A stretch of 64,000 nt of DNA from positions 12,279,427 through 12,343,426 of the forward strand of contig NC_045147.1 of assembly GCF_008831285.2 (NCBI RefSeq), read 5' to 3'. Both the position numbers and the translations under genes were made by a program. The notes below the pieces were generated by a model that was given only the letters and a program-made list of their open reading frames with translations, searched no databases and was not told the origin of the DNA. This DNA comes from Nymphaea colorata. Taxonomy: Eukaryota; Streptophyta; Magnoliopsida; Nymphaeales; Nymphaeaceae. Shown in pieces: positions 54,619-64,000 of this stretch; position 1 is the first letter of the stretch; the number at the start of each line of letters is the position of its first letter.

Positions 54619-56144
54619 AGAGTTTAGAAGCAACTTCCAAGTGGGTAGGAATAAGAGAAGTATTTCATCCAAAGAGCCGAACAAGAGTTTAGAATTTGAA
54701 GCAACTTGATAAGCATCATGACAGAGTTTAGAATTAAAAGCAACTTGATAAGCATCATAACAGATTCAATCCACTATAAAATTAAAGTTCTTGGCTTTTG
54801 TAATCTGGTAGATTCTTGAATTGAAACCAATAAAAAGGACAACACTAGCCCCTTTATAAGGACAAAATGGCAAAAGTGCAAAAATTAGCCTTTGTTTTTT
54901 AATGAGAAAACTATTTTTGAGAAGAAGAAAATACGTCAAAAAAAAAAAACCGCTCCACTGTCTGCTTTGGAATTGTCATAAATAACTGACCGAGTCGGGG
55001 CAGTCTGGGTATCGGGGGCTTGATTTGGCCCAATCAGTGGCGGAATTAAAAAATATATATATTTTTAGAGGAGAACACTAATTTAAAAATTTTTTGACAT
55101 AATAAAAAATCAAGAGACACTAAATAATGGAGAAGCATAAAGTATACGAATAATTGAGTACTATTTGTGTTTTTTGCTTACGTGCTTACTTTTATACAAG
55201 TGGACAACATATTTATATATAATCTCCTTCATATTATCGACAGTCTAGCTGTTGTGTTTTTTTCAAATGATCGGCAATCATGCAAAGACTCAACAATATT
55301 TTTTCTCATTTATGCGATATAATGTATATAGTTTTATATTTTTGCCATTATTATAATTTGTGCTTAAATTCTATTATATACATTATACCCAAATTAAACT
55401 TTTAGATCTGTCCAATTTTTTTTTTTTAGTATATGATCAATGTAGCTCTTTTGGTAGTCTTACAAGCTTAGTTTATCTATCTCTTGTTATTTTCATCTTT
55501 AATTTTTTAATGCTTTTATTCAACCAAAAGTTGACTTTGACTATCTTTTCCACTAGAGTTCGTGGTCAATCTTGTTATCCCTGAATGATAACACACCGCC
55601 AGGGACCCCAATAGAGGTTGATGTTCTCTCCCACATTTTGAAAAACGAAACTTTACTTATTAAATTTTTTAGAAATGTAAGTTTAGCTCTTGTAAAACTT
55701 TTAAAAAATAAGTACTGATCCCTGTGAAAAATTTGCAAAAAATTATATTCAATGTGGCACAGTTCGGCCTCCTTAAGGGTAAAATCCTAACCCACACATA
55801 ATAGTAGCTGATGTACGTTGAGAATTTCAGCGCCGATGCAACTCTTGGCTCAAAGGGCAAGAGAAGGGAGATTTCATCTCTCACTAGAATATGGAAAACT
55901 CCTCCACTTACTAAAAAATAAAATATTATTAACATCATGATTGTTTTAATTTATGCAATCATTTTGATTCAAATGTATGTATGTAAATATTATTGTGCCG
56001 TAGAAACATTTTTCATGAATACAAAGCCTTTTCCTTGTGAAAAGTTACTTGCTACCGGTTTTTATTTATAACTTGTCAATATTTTCATCAACCACGTTCC
56101 CTTTAGGAGTAGCATAGTTTGTGAGGTTGATGTGGGGGTGAACA

Positions 56145-56590
56145 ATAGTTCGACTCGTTAAAGCTCGGTTAGCGAACAAATTCGAGCCGAGTCATTTGCT
56201 TAACGAGTCGAGCTCAAGATCATGAGTCGACTCGTTCAAATAATCGAGTTGAGTTCGAGCTCAACACGTAATTGTCGAGTCGAGTTCGAGCCTTAATCGA
56301 ATTTGTTGAGTCTTAATCAAGTCGACATATGAATTTGTCGAGTCTTAATCGAGTCGAGTTCAAACTCAACACATAACGGTAACGATGAATATCAATTCTA
56401 TTCAAACGAGTTTGAGCTCAATACATAACTGCTGAGTCGAGCTCGAGCTGCTTCCGTCGATCTATTCTCGAATTTGAGTCGAGTTGAGTTTGAGGTTTCA
56501 TTAGTCGAGCCTATCTTGAGATGACTGAACTCGGTTCCACTTGACTCGTGTCTTGAGATGACTGAACTCGGTTCCACTTGACTCGTGTTC
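56145..56590. repeat. GAGTCGAGCTCGAGC-type repeat block
   Basis: Dense, irregular repeats of GAGTCGAG, CGAGCTCAA and AATCGAGTC, typical of a degenerate plant repeat. It ends with a 37-bp perfect head-to-tail duplication starting CTTGAGATGACTGAACTCGG (56514 and 56551). Confidence 0.9.
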
Positions 56591-56908
56591 ATCCCTAAGT
56601 TGACAGGCCGGTGAAAGTATGGTTGTCAATTCAATTCATTTTCGGTGAATGTAGTTGATAACACAAAACTTTGTCACGAATCTCTCCGTTTTTCTCGTGT
56701 TTGTGTCGCGACTTCATTTGTCGGGCCCTCAAAGTACGAACGAGTTTTCCTCTTTATAACGACGGAAGCTGAACGGAGCTGAGCCGAGAAAAGAAGAGCC
56801 TTGGCCTGTCGGCAAGCTCCTTAGTTTATTGGATCTGGAACCTGTAAACCAACCATGACCCGACTCCCTGAAACCGGTTAGGGCGACAGCCGGCCGGTCA
56901 ATGGCGGA

Positions 56909-58173
56909 ATGAAACTAGTGAAGGCAATGATCTGTGCTCGCGCGCTTTTCTCATTCGCAGGGGTGCCCGCACGCCGTCGGTCGTCTTGGCTTGGGGGGCT
57001 GCGTCGCGCCTGTAATTCATTCCCGGTGTTACCAACGACCAGGAGGCTTTCGTCCTACTTTCCCCTCAGCACGGCCTCAAGGGACCTGACGATGTGCGAA
57101 GCGCAGGAGGTAGAAAGCGGACGGCCTCTCTCTCTCACCCTAGATGTGTTGGGGGCACCTGTTCGCGTCGTCGCCTCCCCGGCACTTTCCGACTCTGAAT
57201 TCAGGTAGTTTCTTTGTGCATTCTCTCTTCGCCCCAATTCATGATTTCAAGTTGTGGGATGATTGGAATAGGTCACACGAAGCTGGTTTCACTCGAAAAA
57301 GGGAAAAAGGTAGTCCGTCTTATTAGGATGTAGGTTGGTTTTGAAAGCTGATGTTTATCTTCAAAAGTGGAATGAGTTGTGAACTTCTACGTGATTAGAT
57401 TCCTGAACACTCTGGCTTTTCTACATAAGTTTTTGGAGCGGGATTATACCTTTGTAGTTTGTTGATTTCGGGTAGTTGGTGTTTCAGAAAACCCATGCGT
57501 TTCTTTTGTCTATAATGTGGGTTTCAGGAAAGCTGTTGATTGCTTGGTATTCAAGAATTGGTTGAGGAACCTGCATGGGGAGAAGGGCATCTTAGCAACC
57601 GAAGCGTTCAGCTTAAGGGAAGTGCTGATTCAGGTTTCTCTTTCTCTATACCTTTTGTTCTTCGGTTCGTGATGTACTCATGTTTCCCTTTTCATGGTGT
57701 TGGTGCCGGTGCAAATCATGGTGCTTGTTTAACATTGGATGCGATTAATTAACAGGACTAGAGTAGTGCGGTGACTTCTGTCCGGATTCAGCAAATATAT
57801 CTCCTAAACCAACTATTGAATAGATTTCCCCACTCTGATTATATTGTTAAAGCAGCGATCTGATTCATTTGCTTGTGCATGACAGACTATACATGAAACT
57901 CTTTGCTTCTGACCTTTGCTAATATGAAAACTATGTAGGTTCCTTAAAAGTCATTGGGCTACTCTTATCGTTTGCCTTGTTCCTTTGGAAATCTGGCTCT
58001 TGCCTGGTGCTGTAAAGTTCTACATCACAAGATAGTGAAATTATGAGAATAATGAGATGAAGACTTTCGTAGAAATGAGGAATCATAAGTCTATCATTTA
58101 CAGAATTTGTATTTGTCTGCATGATTGAGTACGTGATGAAGAACAATGTCTTGAAATCAGGACACGCCGTCAA

Positions 58174-58215
<42 letters not shown>

Positions 58216-61200
58216 TTCCTTTTACATTCTAAGAAAGTGAGTAGTCGCTGGTGTGCAAGAGAACTATAATTTAAAATAAGGTCATTTAGCAATGTATCCT
58301 GAGAGGAGAAGAATAATATATGGTTTAATTGGTCTTGACCAGGAGTAACCACAGGTTGTCTTGATCTGCTCTTTTGCTGAATGTGAGCACCACAGAGACT
58401 GGAACTAGTAATTTGTTTTGTTTTGATTAAGTTATGTCCCACAGTTCAAGGATCTTGATGTCTTTCATTGTTTCAAATGAGTGATATTTGTCTCAATGCA
58501 TATCGTCGAACCCAGAAAAGTGTTTCTGTAGGCATTAGGCTTAGGAAGTTAATTTATTACCAGGAACAAGCCATGTTCTTAACTCAAATGTGAAAGGACT
58601 GTCCCAACGCCGATAACATTGCATGATAATTGTTGTATCCATGTGCACTTCACGGACTGATTTGTCATCCTTTAATCCTTGCTGCGAGTGTGTGTGGCTT
58701 ATGGCAGCTTTGAATAGATCATATAACAATTGCCTCTCTAAAAATATAGAAGTTATGTCACATGGGTGCGGGTATGGTACGGGTGTGGGTACAGCGGTAT
58801 GGGTTCAGACATGACAATTTTGAAAATTGTGGATACGCAGCTATGGCAAATTTTATGTTCTCAAAAATGATAAAATGAAAAAAAAAAAGCATTAATAGTC
58901 TTATAATCCAAAAAAATATTCAAAATTAAAAGAAAAATGAGAGGAAAATATAGAATCTTAGTGGAACGAAAATATAAAAGAAGGGAAAAATCAAATTAGA
59001 GAAAAAATTAAGTTTGAAAATATAATTTTAAATGTTTTAAAATGCAGCTGTACCCACATACCTGTACCTGTGTCACCATACCCATGTACCGACACGGGTA
59101 CCTGGGCAAATTAGACATACCCGTGTCACATAGTATAGAAGAAAGGAGTCTGTGCACCGATATCGGCCATAGAAGGTCCAAGCCATAACAAATGAGAAGC
59201 TATACAACTCAACTCCAGAAATTACCCTAATATAGCTGGCTCTTTGTGGTATTGGAATGTTTCCCAATTCATCAGGTGCATTAACGGTTATTGCCTAGAA
59301 GACTTGTATAGTTTGTTTACTGTTACGAGAATTGGAAGCAGCCACTCATGACTCCCTTGCAATTCTACATGTGGAAAATGGATTTTATTTGCAGTTTACG
59401 CTCATGTCAAGAAGCACAAACTTATGCTGCATCTGAGATTTTGTTTCTGCAATTCATGTAGTTGCTCTGAAGTCTTTCTAATGGCCGATAGGATAAGGGA
59501 ACTCATTGTGCCTAGATATAAAATGATAAAAGGTCTAATTTCATACTATCTTTTTATCTAATAATTTTTGCTTGAATGTATTGTGTACCTGAAATTGTTA
59601 GTATTGAACATGGTGTTTGTTATATGCTAATTCTGTGATGGTTGTTTTACTTATCCATTCCTTACCTGGCTCCCAGGGAGTAGATATGTTTGGCAGAAGT
59701 GTTGGTTTTCTGAAGTTCAAAGCTGAAATTATAGATAAGAAGACAGGAAAGATGGTAACAAATCTTCTCTTTCTTTCACTTTGTTGGAAGGGTTACATGT
59801 CAATTTTAAGTTGCTTAACTTCAGAAATGGCAATCAGCTCATTTTAATCTATGAAAATATTATTTACTGGTATTGATAAACACCAGTTCAATTTTATTTC
59901 CAGTAAGGTTATGATAAAGTACTTTGGAAATGAAAAGTCACGTATGCATAATTATGTTTAGATTCCTGGTATTGTTTTTGGGCGAGGACAAGCTGTGGCA
60001 GCATTGATCCTTTTGGAGTCTGAGGGCGAGCTATTTGTTGTTTTAACTGAGCAGGTAAAGTTTGCTGTTTGATTTTGAGATTTTTGTACCAGTTTTTTTT
60101 TTGGCTGCTTGACCTCCATGTCACATGGGTGTGGGTACGGTGATACAGGTTCGGGTATACACGGGGGACACGGGTACGTCAAATTTTTAAATTTTCAAAG
60201 ATGATAGAATGGAAAAAAAACATTAACAGTTCATAAGTGTAATCCCATAAAAAAATTTACAAACAAAACAATAAAAAGATGCAAAAAAAAAAATATATAA
60301 TGAACAAAAAATTCAAAGAATAAAATAATAAGCAATCAGCTGGTACAGAAAAGTGAGAAAACCAATCACGATCAGGTGATTACTCTTCATTTAAGCTTGC
60401 GCATAAGCTTGGCTGATGGGCAGCATCACTTTTTTTTTGGTTGATGAAGAAAATTGAAAGAAATAGCTGATAGATTCATCAAATTTTTAATCGAAAGTGG
60501 CAGCAACCAAACAAAAATGGCAGCCAGAGTAGCTGATAGAAATAAAATACAACCAAACAAAAGTGGCAGCAATAGACAGTCACATAAAATCAAACAAAGC
60601 ACGAAGAAGTATATAAATCTATAGATTTACCTTCAATCTTCACACAAAACATCCTCAAATCAAAAAAACGAAAAGCCCCAAATCAAGAAAATGGAACCCT
60701 AAGTTGTAATAGTGAAAAGCAAAAAAAAAAGCACTTACTTAGTTACTTGGCTGCTGCCGGTTTCCGCCATGCACCGCGGACGTGGCCGTCGGTCGCTGGG
60801 CATCATCGCTCTACTGTGTAACAATTCCGGTCGGGGTTGAGCTGCAGAGCTCAACCTTCGTAACATAAAAACGATGGTTTTTTTTATAGTTTGGATTTGT
60901 TTTACCCAGACCCGATCCAACCCGTACCCAACACTCTCGCGGTACCCGGTTCCGGGTACCAGCATACCGGAGCGGGTATGTGGGGCAATCTCACGTACCT
61001 GTGTCACATAGCTTGACCACATGAGTTTTGCATTGTCGTACCCGTGTCACATAGCTTGACCACATGAGTTTTGCATTGTTTATGGGAATCTAGTGATTGT
61101 TTCTCTTTTTTTTTTGTTACTTGTTTTTGAAGGCTAGAGTTCCTGTTGGGAGATTCATCTTAGAATTGCCAGCTGGGATGTTAGATGATGATAAAGGTGA

Positions 61201-62646
61201 TGTTATTGGTGCAGCAGTTCGTGAGGTGAATTCCCATTCTTTTGGAAACTGGATTTTGCATTATTAGACAAACTATCGCTGTTGGTGAGCATTAACTTGA
61301 AGTGTAACTAGATTTTCGGATCTTCAAAAGGATTATGCCTATGTTGTACATCTGTGTCATGTGGATTTAACAAAGACTTCTTAGTCACTCGTTAAACAGG
61401 AACAGAAATTAGTGGATGTTAATCATTTAATATTATTTTTGAAATGTTATTTGGTCTTAGCAAAATCGTCACTCTTTTCTTTAACCTGTAGCATGTGTGC
61501 TTGGAAACTTGTTGATAACTTACTACATAAAACAGTCCTCTTATTGTGTATATATGGTTGTCAAGGTGGTTTACTATTTGGTAGGTTGAAGAGGAAACTG
61601 GTATACATTTGAATCTGGATGAGTTGGTTAATCTCACTGCCCTTCTGGACCCATCAACAGGATGCAGAATGTTTCCTTCACCGGTATGCAGTTTTTTTGT
61701 TCATCAATTTTGGTTTATTTAAATTTGGTTGATAAATCTTTTTTCATCAGCTTCATTCAAAGATTTTTAAAGGTAAAATTGGCATGTGTGCATGTGTTGT
61801 TTGCCTCTCATCACTTTGAACACATCTGGAGACGTATAAAATACCTTCTATTATGACATGGGTACGCCAGTTTTGCCCACTTACTTGTGTCGGTACGTGG
61901 GTATGGCAACATGGGTATGGGTACGGCTGCATTTTAAAGCTTTTAAAATTATATTTTCAAACTTAATTTTTTCTCTAATTTTTGTTTTCCCTTCTTTTAT
62001 ATTTCCCTTCCAATAAGATTCTATGTTTTCCTCTCATTTTTCTTTAATTTTGAGATTTTTTGTAGATTATAAGACTATTAATGTTTTTAAATATAAAATT
62101 CGCATACTCGCGTACCCACAATTTTTAAAATTGCTGTATCTGAACCCGTACCGCCGTACCCGCACCCATGTGACATAGCTTCTATATTAGAAAATATTTC
62201 ATCTTTCACAGATGAGACAGTTTCATAGCTTGGGTGAAAATTAGTTTACTTTCTTGGGAGAAAATCATGTTAGAAAATCTACGTGAGTTTTATAAGAGAT
62301 AACCACTGTCAGGCCAGTCGTACATTTTCCTGCTTGAATTTCTAATTCTTTGAGTTCATTTATGCAATTCTCTTCGTTTGTTTCACAGGGTGGTTGTGAT
62401 GAGGAACTCATCCTCTTTCTATACCGAGGCCATGTGAAGAAGGAAGTTATTGAAGCACTGCAAGGCCAAGAAACGGGTCTGCGTGAGCGTGGTGAACTGA
62501 TCAAGGTGAGGGTTGTTCCATACAAAAAGCTCTGGCGTCTGACCGCTGATGCAAAAGTGCTAGCGTCCATTGCTTTGTATGAAATGGCTAAGAGGGAGGG
62601 ACTTCTACCTCCTCCTAAAAATGCACCTGATCTCTCTGCAATATAG
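56909..62646 (+). CDS. NUDT14: Nudix hydrolase 14-like (ADP-sugar diphosphatase), organelle-targeted
   Basis: Seven exons were read by joining GT-AG boundaries in frame: 56909-57204, 57528-57633, 59677-59754, 59962-60054, 61133-61225, 61585-61683 and 62389-62646; 340 aa, no stop. An Arg/Ser-rich N-terminus of about 60 residues looks like a plastid or mitochondrial transit peptide. Then come a [20 protein letters not shown] block, [16 protein letters not shown], the Nudix core REVEEETG (split between exons 5 and 6) and [17 protein letters not shown], all matching plant NUDT14, which hydrolyses ADP-glucose or ADP-ribose to AMP and a sugar phosphate. As in that subfamily, the spacing and first Glu of the Nudix box differ from the classic pattern. 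The ATG at 56909 was chosen because the ATG at 56901 meets a stop after three codons. Confidence 0.93.
58179..58209. repeat. (GT)n microsatellite in Nudix intron 2
   Basis: About 15 GT units. The ORF rich in Thr-His on the other strand is its translation. Confidence 0.95.
58753..59133 (+). mobile_element. TIR element in Nudix intron 2 (copy 1)
   Basis: 381 bp. The ends TTATGTCACATGGGTGCGGG and, on the minus strand, CTATGTGACACGGGTATG are imperfect inverted repeats. It is flanked by perfect 8-bp duplications TATAGAAG (58745-58752 and 59134-59141). The GC-rich ends, AT-rich middle and 8-bp duplication suggest a hAT-derived MITE. The whole sequence aligns with the complement of 61853-62178. Confidence 0.88.
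60116..61011 (+). mobile_element. TIR element in Nudix intron 4 (copy 2, long form)
   Basis: 896 bp. Ends CCATGTCACATGGGTGTGGG and, on the minus strand, CTATGTGACACAGGTACGTG. Flanks CTTGACCT and CTTGACCA give 7 of 8 matching. It shares ends and A-rich arms with copies 1 and 3, but the centre is longer and includes a GC-rich patch (60750-60850). No transposase was recognised. The right end plus flank is partly duplicated once more (61001-61078). Confidence 0.8.
61853..62178 (-). mobile_element. TIR element in Nudix intron 6 (copy 3, inverted)
   Basis: 326 bp, the reverse complement of copy 1 along its whole length with scattered changes. Flanks CTTCTATT (61845-61852) and CTTCTATA (62179-62186); on the complementary strand this is the same octamer that flanks copy 1. 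Confidence 0.87.
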
Positions 62647-64000
62647 TTTGATTTATTCCTGTCTGTGCATGCATATATACATATACATGTGCATGTGCGT
62701 GTTTGCAGGCTCTTGCACGAATGACACCTATGCGGTGGTCCTTTCATTTGTGGCTATGCATGCTATCTCCAGCCTCCAGCATGATCAAGTTTTATGTAAA
62801 CATTTTATTACAGTAGTAAGAAAAATTGGCACGATACAAATGAAAAGGCCTGAAAAGTGCAGAAGACATAAAATATGAAGTTTAGATAACAAATTCTGAG
62901 TCAATTGCGAGATGGCTTATTCTCTAATTATTCATAATTTTGGAGTTTCGGAGACTGACACCTGAATTAAAATAACAAAAAAAGGAGATCATTCATATAT
63001 AATCACTACTTACATGTATCGACCTCCCTCTTTGGCATATAATTTGCTATACCATGGATTCAACGTCAAATCTCACTAATAGAAACACCTGAATGTTTTT
63101 TTCTGTCCACAAATCAATTATGTAGATGCAGTCTTTAGATTAAAAGGCCCGCCGGCTGCATTTTTTTTTTTTCAAATTTATGTGTCCTTGCACACTAAAA
63201 GCTATAGTTGTTGAACTCTTCACTAATCTTATCTAAATTAATAAAATGTTTGGTATTCTGATTTTTTGTCTTTTTGATATGAAATATACCTCTGGTTTTC
63301 TGAAAAAGGAAGTTGAAAATATGAGTTTCGATATTGCTGTAAAAATCAACCTGGATCAGCCAATTCAAATGTCATAAGTGGCTACTGGATTTCATTCACC
63401 AGTAGATACAAGGGTGTCAAGCTTCATACCCTCTCTCTCTCTCTTTCTATATATATATATTCTTCATGATTCAGCTGAATCTGCTGGTACCACAAGACCA
63501 ACTTAGCGGCTTTGATTCAACTTTTCATTTTTGCAATACTAGGTTCAATAAGGGGTTCAAACGCTTTTAGGTTGCGCAACTTTTTTTTCTGACTTCACAT
63601 GGGATGCGACCTTGCGTTTTCATCAATGTTTCATTATAAAGGTAATTTAATGCCTGTGGTAGGCAATTGTCTTAGGGGTCATGTGCACCCAATTTTTTAG
63701 GCCATGGACCTCAGGGATGGTGGTGTTTGGGAATTTCTATTAACTCTTTTTATTTTCTGTTTTCATTGTTATTTTATATGTGTGTTTACTTTTTATCTTT
63801 TTATAATAATCACCTCTCTTCATGTTGTCGTTCCTGAGAAAAGTGAGAAACTATTAAAATGGTTGGTTCAGTAAGCAGGACTTAATTAATTTTAAACCGC
63901 ATCATGAATCACGGACAAGGAATGTGATGGAACTCGCTCATTTTTTTAGTATAGACTGTTATATTCTCAATTCTTTCTTTAACACTTTTTTACACTGTGG
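62647..64000. other. 3' flank of the Nudix gene
   Basis: No further gene seen. It holds probable 3' UTR sequence, a CT/TA-rich simple repeat (63430-63461) and AT-rich intergenic DNA running to the window edge. Confidence 0.6.

Larger units (their letters stand above)
54203..56908. other. Intergenic region between P450 copy E and the Nudix gene
   Basis: No gene. It contains a 150-bp tandem duplication, half of a GTGGCGGA-type element (55033) and a GAGTCGAGC repeat block, listed separately. The last 200 bases become GC-richer, as expected for a promoter and 5' UTR. Confidence 0.6.

Noticed and set aside
58170-58442. 90-codon ORF ending in Thr-His repeats
   Set aside because: It runs through the (GT)n array in a Nudix intron on the wrong strand.
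62570-62878. 102-codon ORF at the Nudix gene end
   Set aside because: It overlaps the last exon in another frame and continues into the 3' UTR, with no domain.

Overview
This is a transposon-rich, AT-rich stretch of a flowering-plant nuclear genome. The evidence is split genes with GT-AG introns, plant-type cytochrome P450s, a plant organelle-targeted Nudix hydrolase with seven exons, a fragment of plant 4-hydroxyphenylpyruvate dioxygenase (HPPD), and many LTR retrotransposons primed by initiator-Met tRNA. The order or species cannot be fixed from the sequence alone.

The backbone is a tandem array of CYP76-type cytochrome P450 genes, each with two exons and one phase-0 intron just before the I-helix (the usual CYP76 layout). 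From left to right: a copy cut by the window edge (1-43, minus); copy A, a pseudogene (9570-17885, minus); copy B, intact, 507 aa (32700-34967, minus); copy C, intact, 505 aa (37624-39621, minus); a short exon-2 relic (40589-40945, minus); copy D, with a 7-base frameshifting deletion right after its start codon (44648-48803, plus); and copy E, intact, 499 aa (52036-54202, plus). Minus-strand copies lie left of about 41 kb and plus-strand copies right of it, so C and D are head to head. Flanking DNA is duplicated with the genes (44-1640 with 17886-18787; 42.0-44.6 kb with 50.5-52.0 kb; the 3' flank of A with that of B), so the array grew by segmental tandem duplication. No terpene synthase or other partner enzyme is visible, so the substrate is unknown.

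The rest is mostly mobile DNA. A Copia element of Tnt1/Tork type (12028-17475) is inserted in exon 1 of copy A. Two more Copia elements follow (19068-25510 plus; 27098-32250 minus). A chimeric Copia relic (3120-6211), a LINE relic (1659-2907), a PIF/Harbinger element with recognisable transposase (6295-9421) and several families of small terminal-inverted-repeat elements fill the spaces. A 5' fragment of an HPPD gene lies beside the third Copia element.

At the right end is a plausibly intact seven-exon gene for a Nudix hydrolase of the NUDT14 (ADP-sugar diphosphatase) type (56909-62646, plus). Three of its introns carry copies of one small transposon family with 8-bp target duplications.

I found no CRISPR array, tRNA or rRNA gene, and nothing I would call a new biological system. 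The strongest observations are how the P450 copies were broken, two insertions for which empty sites can be read in paralogous or reconstructed sequence, and the repeated insertion of one element family in the Nudix gene.
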